Assembly: GCA_964360995.1 (NCBI GenBank) | Contig: CAYHYZ010000036.1 | Coordinates: 1-5,859, forward strand | Source: CAYHBS01 sp964360995 | Lineage (GTDB): Bacteria > Patescibacteriota > Minisyncoccia > Ryanbacterales > HO2-45-13 | Length of the DNA stretch: 5,859 nucleotides | Direction of reading: 5' to 3' | Part shown: piece by piece, positions 1-5,431 of the stretch | Position numbering within the stretch: the stretch's first letter is position 1 | Layout of the letters: each line of letters opens with the position of its first letter | Notes under the pieces: model-generated | What the model saw: the letters and a program-made list of their open reading frames with translations, nothing else | What the model was told of the DNA's origin: nothing | Databases searched by the model: none | Translations under genes and position numbers: made by a program

Positions 1-11
1 AGCCCCCTTCA

Positions 12-40
12 TTGTCATATAAGGATTTTTCTGGTATATT
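12..40 (+). promoter_or_regulatory. sigma70-type promoter for the repeat/tRNA-Ile transcript
   Basis: The -35 box TTGTCA lies at 12-17 (5 of 6 match to TTGACA). The -10 box TATATT lies at 35-40 (5 of 6 match to TATAAT). The spacer is exactly 17 bp. Transcription should start near 46-48, just before the first 74-bp repeat at 52. The predicted transcript therefore carries both repeats and the tRNA. No comparably good promoter is seen closer to the tRNA: the TAGAAT at 194-199 touches the tRNA start and has no matching -35 box. Confidence 0.6.
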
Positions 41-51
41 TTCTTGTACTT

Positions 52-199
52 GCGCGATTAGCTGTCTTGGTAGGTCGGGAATTGGACACTGCGCGAATAG
101 TGTAACAAAGAGGTGAAAATAGAATGCGCGATTAGCTGTTTTGGTAGGTCGGGAATTGGATACTGCGCGAATGGTGTAACAAAGAGGTGAAAATAGAAT
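52..199 (+). repeat. Two 74-bp tandem repeats with tRNA-Ile 5'-half similarity
   Basis: Copies at 52-125 and 126-199 differ at only three positions (C66/T140, C87/T161, A99/G173). A third unit would start at 200, exactly where tRNA-Ile starts. Each copy opens with GCGCGATTAGCT, identical to tRNA positions 1-12, and shares TTGGTAG of the D-loop. Copy 2 has GATACTG at the same offset as the tRNA anticodon loop. By ungapped count, copy 2 matches the tRNA at 27 of the first 40 bases and only about 8 of the last 34, which is background. The repeats cannot fold as tRNAs: the D-stem and anticodon stem are disrupted and the acceptor 3' strand is absent. They look like duplicated or decayed tRNA 5' halves, or a leader that captured the tRNA 5' end. 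Confidence 0.85.
86..103 (+). other. Small hairpin in repeat copy 1
   Basis: ACACT (86-90) pairs with AGTGT (99-103) around the 8-nt loop GCGCGAAT. In copy 2 the equivalent is ATACT (160-164) with GGTGT (173-177). There two Watson-Crick pairs become U-G wobbles, so pairing survives only if the + strand is the RNA. The stem is short (5 bp), so this is suggestive only. Confidence 0.35.
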
Positions 200-275
200 G
201 CGCGATTAGCTCAGTTGGTAGAGCACATCACTGATACTGATGGGGTCCCAGGTTCGACTCCTGGATCGCGCACCA
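200..275 (+). tRNA. tRNA-Ile (anticodon GAT), CCA encoded
   Basis: This is a full cloverleaf. The acceptor stem is GCGCGAT (200-206) with ATCGCGC (265-271). The D-stem is GCTC (209-212) with GAGC (221-224). The anticodon stem is CATCA (226-230) with TGATG (238-242), around the loop CTGATAC (231-237) with anticodon GAT at 233-235. The T-stem is CCAGG (248-252) with CCTGG (260-264) around TTCGACT. The discriminator is A272, and the 3' CCA is encoded at 273-275. The gene stands apart from any rRNA gene in this window. It is preceded in perfect 74-nt register by two repeats that copy its 5' end. Confidence 0.97.
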
Positions 276-297
276 CAATTAAACTTTCAGGAATTTT

Positions 298-336
298 GCC
301 GACCGATTCGGCCGCGCTCCGGCTGCCAATTTTTTT
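298..336 (+). terminator. Possible weak terminator after tRNA-Ile
   Basis: GCCGA (298-302) can pair with TCGGC (308-312). As an alternative, GCCG (311-314) can pair with CGGC (320-323). A run of seven T follows at 330-336. The T-run is 6 nt beyond the second stem, and both stems are only 4-5 bp, so termination may be partial. Read-through into the downstream operon is possible, since no convincing promoter is visible between the tRNA and 365. Confidence 0.4.
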
Positions 337-364
337 GCCACCAATTCAATAAAAAAATCCAGAT

Positions 365-1057
365 ATGGGATTATACCTCCATAATAAAAAATACTTTGCA
401 ATCGTAATAGGAATTATCCTTGTTGCCGCCACAGTAGCAATATATTGGTGGCAGCGCGGCGATGCGCTTTTGGTTCAACCGCCGTCGGATCACAAAAACA
501 ATATCTCTCTTGCGCAAGAGCTTTCCGCCTGCAACGCGATTCCTTATAAATCTACACAGGAAGTAGCGGAGACAACCCGTCTTTTTATTAACCTCCCCAA
601 GAGTATTTATCCTAAAGATATGAGTGCTTACTTTACTACAGTGAGCGGAAATGCAACTGCCGGGTATGTATCTAACGGTGGACTCCCGGGCGAAGCGTTC
701 GAAGCGACTCCAAAGTGTTGGTCTACATACTACGAATTTGACGGGAACGGGGAAGTTGACTTGAGGGTTAAAAGCACGAGAAAAGACATGCCTGATTATT
801 TTGTGCGCTTTTTCGTTGGTTCGGGACAAAGGCGAGCGCATTTATACGAGAACTGCGCAAAAACAGAGTTGCCGCGAAGCGATGACGCCAGCTTCGATCC
901 CGAGAAAAGAATCGTCACGCTTTATTACTGGAACGAAAAGTTGCAGGATAACGACACATTCGAACTTCCTTACGAACCAGAAACCGACTTTGAAGGTTGC
1001 TCGGAATCCGCCAAAGAGTTTTTGAGGCACTTGCCTAGCGGCGAAAATAAAAAATAA
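365..1057 (+). CDS. Anchored extracytoplasmic protein of unknown function (230 aa)
   Basis: I do not recognise a named family. The N-terminus MGLYLHNKK is followed by one hydrophobic helix (about residues 10-28) ending in YWW. This fits a signal anchor with the remaining 200 residues outside the membrane. No lipobox cysteine is present. The exported part has four cysteines (C56, C118, C164, C212). It also has a stretch around residues 91-135 rich in Gly and aromatics (VSGNATAGYVSNGG, then CWSTYYEFDGNGEVDL) that looks like a conserved beta-rich core. From memory, similar wording occurs in uncharacterised Parcubacteria proteins; this was not checked. No Shine-Dalgarno is seen before ATG 365, and no other early start exists in frame. 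It is the first of four closely spaced genes and stops 4 bp before the next. Confidence 0.85.
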   Translation: MGLYLHNKKYFAIVIGIILVAATVAIYWWQRGDALLVQPPSDHKNNISLAQELSACNAIPYKSTQEVAETTRLFINLPKSIYPKDMSAYFTTVSGNATAGYVSNGGLPGEAFEATPKCWSTYYEFDGNGEVDLRVKSTRKDMPDYFVRFFVGSGQRRAHLYENCAKTELPRSDDASFDPEKRIVTLYYWNEKLQDNDTFELPYEPETDFEGCSESAKEFLRHLPSGENKK

Positions 1058-1061
1058 TGAG

Positions 1062-2432
1062 ATGAAAATTTTTACCCGTATTATTGTTGCTTTTTTAACC
1101 CTCATTGCTTTGGGGGTTATTGGGTATGGTGCGTGGTATGAGTGGGATAGATCAAAAAAGATTGAGCGTAACCGCGGATGTGATGCAAAGATTGCTTTGC
1201 GGGATAGTGAGCTTGCTCTCCGCAATGCTGCGCGTGATGACGTGAGCAAGGATGATGTTCCACTTGATATAGTGTCTGAATTTCCACCGTGCGCGTACGA
1301 GCTCGTGCCGCCGCCGCTTCGGGAATTGTTTTTTGGCGGACGCGATGGCGCCATTGATCCAATAATGATCCGTCCGTGCGACCAGTCTGCTACAACAAGC
1401 GATTGCGTTCGCGAGTTGCCGGTCCCTCCGCCCTTGACCTACGGGCAGCCTATAACGCGCTATCCGTACGAAACCTCCTATCCGCTCCTTGATTCGTTCT
1501 ACAAAGTAAACGACCACCTTTCCATTCACAACGGCCTTTGGGTACTTTCCTCGGAGAGTTGCGCGGCGGATATGCGCACGCGCGGTGTTCTTATAGACCA
1601 CACGGAGATTATCTCCCGAATACTCTCGCTTTCCTCGCGCACTCCTGACGCACCGTGGGCACGCACGCTCTGCAAGAGCATTACCGACTTGCGAGAGCAT
1701 ACGACCGGAGTGCGCGAGCGAACCATTACAAACTATGTCATGGTGCTTGAAACGCAAGACCCGATCATATTCTCCGGCCCCGATATGGATCTTCCGGGAA
1801 CGGCATACCGCGTGTTTATCGGCACACATGAATTCATCGTAAGTCCAGGCACCGGCCGCATCTATACATCAAGCGCGTTTGACGGAAGTCTTGGAGAAGA
1901 TATCGGTGGCCTGTGGGATGAGTATACAAACGCCGAGGTTGGCGTTGCGTTCTCTTATCCATACACCGACGGCAATCAAGGGAAATGGGGAACGGCATCA
2001 GGAGATACAGGACGCATTTGGAGTGCAACTATCAGACTTCCAGAGTATGACGCGAGTATCTCGCTTGCCGCAAAAACCGCCGACTACAGCGCATCAAAAG
2101 GCGGGCATCCGGCGCCGACCGAGGGGTTTATAGAAAAAGGCGGCACATACTATATTCTTTCGCGCGGCGAACCGGTTGAGAGGCCGTTCATCCCGGATGT
2201 CGTGTGGCAAAGTGCCGACGGTAGGCCTATTCTTGTCAGATTTGCCAAGCGTGAGACATATGACTTCACCGCCGACTATCGAGAGCCGCCCATTCAAGCG
2301 ACCATAAGCACGGACAGCGGCGCGTTCACCGGTATCGGCGCGTGGTTCGGCAAAGACGGCTCTGTGTTTCCGAACGCGGATGATATTGAAATTTTCAAGC
2401 GCGTTATCACTTCGCTTCACGCAACACCATGA
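1062..2432 (+). CDS. Large anchored extracytoplasmic protein of unknown function (456 aa)
   Basis: MKIFTR followed by a hydrophobic segment (about residues 7-25) indicates a signal anchor or uncleaved signal peptide. The rest is polar and probably outside the membrane. All six cysteines (C40, C77, C106, C115, C167, C204) lie in the first 204 residues; the C-terminal 250 have none. This suggests a disulfide-bearing N-terminal domain and a separate C-terminal domain. The latter begins near residue 293 with VAFSYP and ends with IFKRVITSLHAT. That pairing resembles the FSYP-to-IL(S/T)TF layout of many uncharacterised CPR surface lipoproteins (family impression, not a search result). No catalytic motif is recognised. 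There is no Shine-Dalgarno; the start sits 4 bp after the previous stop. The stop overlaps the next start (ATGA). The gene is visibly richer in G+C than its downstream neighbours. Confidence 0.85.
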   Translation: MKIFTRIIVAFLTLIALGVIGYGAWYEWDRSKKIERNRGCDAKIALRDSELALRNAARDDVSKDDVPLDIVSEFPPCAYELVPPPLRELFFGGRDGAIDPIMIRPCDQSATTSDCVRELPVPPPLTYGQPITRYPYETSYPLLDSFYKVNDHLSIHNGLWVLSSESCAADMRTRGVLIDHTEIISRILSLSSRTPDAPWARTLCKSITDLREHTTGVRERTITNYVMVLETQDPIIFSGPDMDLPGTAYRVFIGTHEFIVSPGTGRIYTSSAFDGSLGEDIGGLWDEYTNAEVGVAFSYPYTDGNQGKWGTASGDTGRIWSATIRLPEYDASISLAAKTADYSASKGGHPAPTEGFIEKGGTYYILSRGEPVERPFIPDVVWQSADGRPILVRFAKRETYDFTADYREPPIQATISTDSGAFTGIGAWFGKDGSVFPNADDIEIFKRVITSLHATP

Positions 2433-2683
2433 AAAAATCAATTATCGTAACAATGATTTTGTATTTATCTTTCGGATTTGTTTTTGCAGTATCCGCATAC
2501 TCGTATGATGTAAGAACTTTCCACTGCGGAGACATAACCATATGGACACAGTCATTCAAAAACCCGGACACTGAACGGTGCGTCCGTAGGGGATCAGAAT
2601 TAAGATCAATTGTGAATATCCATTTTCTCACAGTTTTCGGCGTCCCGTTACTTATCGCGCGAGGCATCGAAAACAACAACTAA
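2429..2683 (+). CDS. Small two-segment membrane protein of unknown function (84 aa)
   Basis: ATG 2429 overlaps the TGA of the preceding gene as ATGA, which implies translational coupling; no Shine-Dalgarno is present. The N-terminus MKKS leads into a hydrophobic segment (about residues 4-22, ending FAVSAYS) that could be a signal peptide or anchor. A second hydrophobic stretch lies at about 65-79 (HFLTVFGVPLLIARG). The middle is polar, with two cysteines (C33, C51) that could form one disulfide if it is periplasmic or external. No family is recognised. The next gene starts 4 bp later. Confidence 0.75.
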   Translation: MKKSIIVTMILYLSFGFVFAVSAYSYDVRTFHCGDITIWTQSFKNPDTERCVRRGSELRSIVNIHFLTVFGVPLLIARGIENNN

Positions 2684-2687
2684 CGCC

Positions 2688-3674
2688 ATGAAAAAATCAC
2701 ACAAAATATCAATACTTGTTGTTTTGGGAATAATTTTATTTATTGGCATCGTAATTCCTAAATTGACAGTGCGAGATATTGTTTCTCTCACCGCTAAAGA
2801 AAAGAGTTGCGCGCAAACAGGCATACGACAACAATTTGACCATCCCTTTCAGCGAATCGCGCTTTGGCTCGGGAAAAGTGCGGTGGTTAGCAAGCAAGGA
2901 GATGGAATAATTAAAGCAAATACGCTTGTCGTGAAGTCTTACACAATCTTCCGCATACCATTACCCAGTACGCGATTTTTCAATCGGTTTACTCAACATG
3001 TGATTTGTGATGGGGCTTCAGAAAAAGTAGGCGGCATTTATTCGGAAGCGGGAGAATTTACCGGTGTAATTCAGGGGTTCGTGATAAAAAATTTCGGTCA
3101 GCCGATTGAAGGATTCAGCGCGCCGATTTATCTTAATGCGTTTCCGGGATTATTGAAAGCAGATTTTGATAGAGTAAAAACCGGCGGGGGAAAGTATGTA
3201 TATGAAAACGGAGAATTGATTTTTAAACGCACAAAAGCGCAACCAATATCTACCGCAGAGGAGGCGATCTCAAAAGAGGGCCATCAAACGCTTTTTGAAA
3301 ACGTGCGTGGGCGTCTTGGCAGCGACCTCTTGGTTGATGAAATAATAAAGAGCATAACGGCGCAGGGGTTGGGGAAAATAACCGGCACGATTTTGCTCGG
3401 ACCAACTTGTCCCGTCTTACGCGACCTGCCCCAACCAGAGTGCGCCGACAAGCCGATATTCGGCGATTTCATTGTTCAAAATGCGATGGGTAGCGTCGAG
3501 TTCGCCCGATTTTCAACACAGCGAGACGGCAATTTTTCGGTAACGCTTCCGGCAGGCGAATACTACATCACATGGGCGGAGCCGAAAGGGCCAGGCATAC
3601 AGGGGCGCTTGGTCAATGTGGTGGCTGGTGAGACAATTGAAGTAGCCATCACGTTTGATACAGGAATACGGTGA
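2688..3674 (+). CDS. Anchored protein with C-terminal GPTCPV beta domain (328 aa)
   Basis: MKKSHK plus a hydrophobic helix (residues 7-24) anchors the protein. Residues 25-225 form an unrecognised domain holding C41, C107 and the segment VVKSYTIFRIPLP (81-93). That segment recurs in the broken fragment at about 4285-4383. Residues 229-328 form a distinct domain: ITGTILLGPTCPV (231-243), a second cysteine at 252 in PQPECADKP, then a beta-rich run containing RDGNFSVTLPAGEYYITW. This is the pattern of carboxypeptidase-regulatory-like or prealbumin-like domains in secreted bacterial proteins, where the two cysteines probably pair. Family knowledge supports an extracellular structural or adhesive role, not catalysis. 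This is the last operon gene, with the terminator about 120 bp downstream. No Shine-Dalgarno precedes ATG 2688. Confidence 0.88.
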   Translation: MKKSHKISILVVLGIILFIGIVIPKLTVRDIVSLTAKEKSCAQTGIRQQFDHPFQRIALWLGKSAVVSKQGDGIIKANTLVVKSYTIFRIPLPSTRFFNRFTQHVICDGASEKVGGIYSEAGEFTGVIQGFVIKNFGQPIEGFSAPIYLNAFPGLLKADFDRVKTGGGKYVYENGELIFKRTKAQPISTAEEAISKEGHQTLFENVRGRLGSDLLVDEIIKSITAQGLGKITGTILLGPTCPVLRDLPQPECADKPIFGDFIVQNAMGSVEFARFSTQRDGNFSVTLPAGEYYITWAEPKGPGIQGRLVNVVAGETIEVAITFDTGIR

Positions 3675-3757
3675 TTGGCGGCTAAAAATTTTTTGGTCTC
3701 CCGCGAGGGCGTGGCGGAGGCGGTCACTTCCGTTCAGAGTAGATTCGGATTTCGTCA

Positions 3758-3763
3758 TATAAT
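3758..3763 (+). promoter_or_regulatory. Candidate -10 box between the operon and the 110-aa gene
   Basis: A perfect TATAAT lies at 3758-3763, but there is no good -35 box at the right distance and no extended TG. A transcript from here would start near 3770 and meet the strong hairpin at 3792-3819 within about 50 nt. It would be either a very short RNA or an attenuated leader for the gene at 3872. It could also be a chance match in AT-rich sequence. Confidence 0.3.
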
Positions 3764-3791
3764 TGCACAAGATAAAAATCTCAGTAAAATT

Positions 3792-3819
3792 AAAGGATTG
3801 GTGCAAGCCAATCCTTTTT
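3792..3819 (+). terminator. Strong intrinsic terminator ending the four-gene operon
   Basis: The stem AAAGGATTGG (3792-3801) pairs perfectly with CCAATCCTTT (3808-3817). It is closed by a T-G pair over a GCAA tetraloop (3803-3806). The T-run covers 3815-3819. On the opposite strand the hairpin is followed by AT-rich sequence, so weak bidirectional activity is possible. It separates the anchored-protein operon from the next gene at 3872. Confidence 0.88.
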
Positions 3820-3871
3820 CATTACGTGTTTTCCCTATAGTCAGTGTTCAGTCAATTATTAAGGTAGAATT

Positions 3872-4204
3872 ATGAGAAATTTTTTAAGACTTACATTTTC
3901 TAAATTTATTGCATTTGCATTCTTGATAGCGGTATTTATATTAGGAAGGAGGATGGCAGTTGTTTCAGAATTTCCTGCCGAAACAATATTTTTTAAACTA
4001 GATGCTATCTTATTTAGCCCAGTCGTTATTATTTCCGATTTAATAAGAAGTGCCTGCCCCGTGATTATTCCGGAATCAATATGCATCGGTCCGGTTTACG
4101 GGATATCTTATTTTGCATTAGATCTTTTAGAATATTATCTGATAGTTTGTCTGCTGGTATACATTTTTCAAGGAGCAATCCGTACCTGCCGCAGTATGAG
4201 TTAA
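3872..4204 (+). CDS. Small integral membrane protein of unknown function (110 aa)
   Basis: Three hydrophobic segments are visible: about residues 9-25 (FSKFIAFAFLIAVFILG), 40-57 (FFKLDAILFSPVVIISDL) and 77-99 (a GISYFALDLL start and a VYIF end). The loop between the second and third has C62 and C71, with two more cysteines at C93 and C106. The start is well supported: AAGG at 3861-3864 is a Shine-Dalgarno 7 nt before ATG 3872, the clearest ribosome site in the window. The gene is visibly more A+T-rich than the 456-aa gene. It is isolated from the upstream operon by the terminator and followed directly by the inverted-repeat element. No family is recognised. Confidence 0.75.
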   Translation: MRNFLRLTFSKFIAFAFLIAVFILGRRMAVVSEFPAETIFFKLDAILFSPVVIISDLIRSACPVIIPESICIGPVYGISYFALDLLEYYLIVCLLVYIFQGAIRTCRSMS

Positions 4205-4237
4205 GATATTACCCAAGTTCCCTAAACATAGGGGAAT

Positions 4238-4262
4238 GGGGTAATGGGGTCAGCCACCATTT
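4238..4262 (+). repeat. Left terminal inverted repeat
   Basis: This is a G-rich arm with the perfect core ATGGGGTCAGCCAC at 4244-4257, then CATT. Three G4 runs (4231-4234, 4238-4241, 4246-4249) sit at 7- to 8-bp spacing. A small stem, TTCCCTA (4218-4224) with TAGGGGA (4229-4235), lies just outside and partly overlaps the first G-run. Confidence 0.75.
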
Positions 4263-4269
4263 ATCTGAA

Positions 4270-4383
4270 ATACGAAATATATTTGTGGTAAAGCCATATA
4301 CTATTTTTCGTATCCCACTGCCCGTAATCGGATCTCTCAACCGATTTACTCTTCATGTTACATGCGATGCGCGGGCAGAAAAT
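4270..4383 (+). pseudogene. Fragment of a paralogue of the 328-aa GPTCPV-domain protein
   Basis: Codons 4285-4383 read VVKPYTIFRIPLP, then NRFTLHVTCD after a divergent patch. They align without gaps to residues 81-113 of the 328-aa protein encoded at 2688-3674. By hand count 21 of 33 residues are identical. Thirteen of the identical residues use a different codon and eight use the same one, so the pieces diverged under protein-level selection and are not a recent copy. The frame is open from 4081 to 4455, but its upstream part overlaps the 110-aa gene out of frame and its last codons lie inside the right inverted repeat. The anchor helix and C-terminal domain are missing, so it is a remnant rather than a gene. 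Confidence 0.7.
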
Positions 4384-4443
4384 ATTGAACAAATATCTGC
4401 GCTTGACGCGCGGCACAGGAGCGAAGCGTTTGATCTGCCAAAG

Positions 4444-4485
4444 AATAGTGGCTGACCCCATTTACCCCCCATTTACCCATTTACC
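4444..4485 (-). repeat. Right terminal inverted repeat with iterated CATTTACC
   Basis: GTGGCTGACCCCAT (4448-4461) is the exact complement of the left core. It is followed by TTACCCC and two further CATTTACC units, giving three in total (4459, 4470, 4478). Read on the minus strand, the G-runs are separated by TAAAT, a pattern that could form a G-quadruplex. Confidence 0.75.
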
Positions 4486-4513
4486 GCAGGTAGAAAGTAT
4501 TTAAAGCGCCGCG

Positions 4514-4522
4514 TGGTATAAT
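4514..4522 (+). promoter_or_regulatory. Extended -10 promoter, leaderless start for the 300-aa gene
   Basis: TGG at 4514-4516 is joined to a perfect TATAAT at 4517-4522, which matches the extended -10 (TGnTATAAT). No -35 box is visible at the usual distance, as is common with extended -10 promoters. The seventh base after the -10 box is the A of ATG 4529, so transcription should begin at or next to the start codon. This decides the start over the in-frame ATG at 4538. Confidence 0.75.
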
Positions 4523-4528
4523 TGCCCT

Positions 4529-5431
4529 ATGCGTAATATGGCAATAGCACTGTTTGCGGCTATCCTGCTTGCAGGGGGAGCGTACGTCGTCTTTGACCCG
4601 AAGGTAGTGGATACCGCTCAGTATGCCGCGCTCTACAGCAACAATACTGCTGAAATTATTTTCCGCGATACGTACCGCAATGATGTGCAAGTATACCGCG
4701 GGGAAATTGAGCCGATATTTATTGATGAACAGAGATCGTTGTGGGGCTGGGGTGCGGTAGGGTATGTACTTCCTAAGATAACGCTTCGCGGCGGCAACGA
4801 AAAGCGCGTCGTCTTCACGGTCCAAGATGATTCAGGTGAGGAGGTTTGCGACAGAACCATCTTCTATGTTAATCGCGAAGCGCATACGTCGTACGTGGCG
4901 CACACGCCGAGGTGCATTGTGAGATCGCTTGATCAAAAGGACCATACGCGTTTTTGGACGCAAGAATACGTTGGGTTTAACGAGACGGAGCATCCATATT
5001 TCGCTGTTGGTGTTGGGGAGTATAGTGACGGACACCTCATTGCTTCAACATCGGTGCCAGTACCTGTGTGGACTGACGGTGTCTCAAGTATTGGGTGGTA
5101 TGGCATAAACCCCGGCAGTGTAGTGTCTGACTGGGAAATGACAAAAATAGTGTTTGCGTTTACAGCCGGTCCTGAGTGCGGCGACTTTCGAGGTGAGTGC
5201 GACACCCCGGCATTTATCTATATGCTCGACCTTGCAAGCGGCGAAGTGCGTGATGTGACACCGGAAAAGGAAGTTACCTACAAAACACTGTACCCATACG
5301 GCGACATAAACATGAGTACGTTGCAGTATGTGCGAGACAACCACGAAGACCCAGCGTCAGGCCGCTTTATTATTGTGGGTGATAACGGGTACGACGACCC
5401 GTATGCGGTGATCAGTGTGGATGAATTCTAG
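4529..5431 (+). CDS. Anchored extracytoplasmic protein of unknown function (300 aa)
   Basis: MRNMA followed by a hydrophobic stretch (about residues 5-22, ending GGAYVVF) is a signal peptide or anchor. The rest is polar, rich in aromatics and beta-strand-like. Four cysteines occur as two close pairs: C107 and C129 in the first half, C217 and C224 in the second (GPECGDFRGECDTP). Residues 80-135 (KITLRGGNEKRVVFTV and onward) suggest a beta-sandwich. The C-terminal region, with YMLDLASGEVRDVTP (231-245), resembles a strand pair of a propeller-type repeat, but no repeated blades are evident. No catalytic motif or known family is recognised. The gene has its own extended -10 promoter and appears leaderless. 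Its TAG shares its last base with the GTG of a possible small gene. Confidence 0.85.
   Translation: MRNMAIALFAAILLAGGAYVVFDPKVVDTAQYAALYSNNTAEIIFRDTYRNDVQVYRGEIEPIFIDEQRSLWGWGAVGYVLPKITLRGGNEKRVVFTVQDDSGEEVCDRTIFYVNREAHTSYVAHTPRCIVRSLDQKDHTRFWTQEYVGFNETEHPYFAVGVGEYSDGHLIASTSVPVPVWTDGVSSIGWYGINPGSVVSDWEMTKIVFAFTAGPECGDFRGECDTPAFIYMLDLASGEVRDVTPEKEVTYKTLYPYGDINMSTLQYVRDNHEDPASGRFIIVGDNGYDDPYAVISVDEF

Larger units (their letters stand above)
4231..4485. mobile_element. MITE/REP-like element bounded by G-rich inverted repeats
   Basis: Terminal inverted repeats at 4231-4262 and 4444-4485 share a perfect 14-bp core, ATGGGGTCAGCCAC (4244-4257), complementary to 4448-4461. Similarity extends outward through GGGGTA with a 1-base indel. 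Both ends carry iterated outer units: two AATGGGG units 8 bp apart on the left, and three CATTTACC units (starts 4459, 4470, 4478) on the right. No transposase gene is present, so the element would be non-autonomous. The end sequence resembles, from memory, REP-type ends linked to IS200-like Y1 transposases; this was not searched. No clear target-site duplication is seen. The interior holds a decayed coding fragment rather than transposase remains. Confidence 0.5.

Noticed and set aside
52..199. Two further tRNA genes upstream of tRNA-Ile
   Set aside because: The first 12 bases and the anticodon-loop bases match, but the D-stem and anticodon stem do not pair, the acceptor 3' strand is missing and there is no T-arm. 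They are reported as repeats.
842..1354. A 170-codon antisense frame spanning two operon genes
   Set aside because: It crosses the junction of two well-supported + strand genes and gives a low-complexity Ser/Arg-rich product with no promoter or ribosome site.
1152..1829. A 225-codon antisense frame inside the 456-aa gene
   Set aside because: Arg-, Cys- and His-rich translation typical of a reverse-strand shadow; the + strand gene has the anchor helix, operon spacing and coherent composition.
2427..2699. Identical 14-base start contexts CCATGAAAAAATCA at 2427-2440 and 2686-2699 as a mobile or regulatory repeat
   Set aside because: The shared bases mostly encode MKKS, a very common start for exported proteins in AT-rich sequence. 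Similarity does not extend further, so convergence is sufficient.
3675..3875. A 66-codon frame with TTG start right after the operon
   Set aside because: It reads through the intrinsic terminator hairpin and T-run and into the next gene's Shine-Dalgarno and start. It has no ribosome site or recognisable composition.
4081..4455. A 124-aa gene over the inverted-repeat element
   Set aside because: Its first part overlaps the 110-aa membrane protein gene out of frame, and its start and end codons owe nothing to homology. Only the central 38 codons or so resemble a protein. Treated as a pseudogene fragment.
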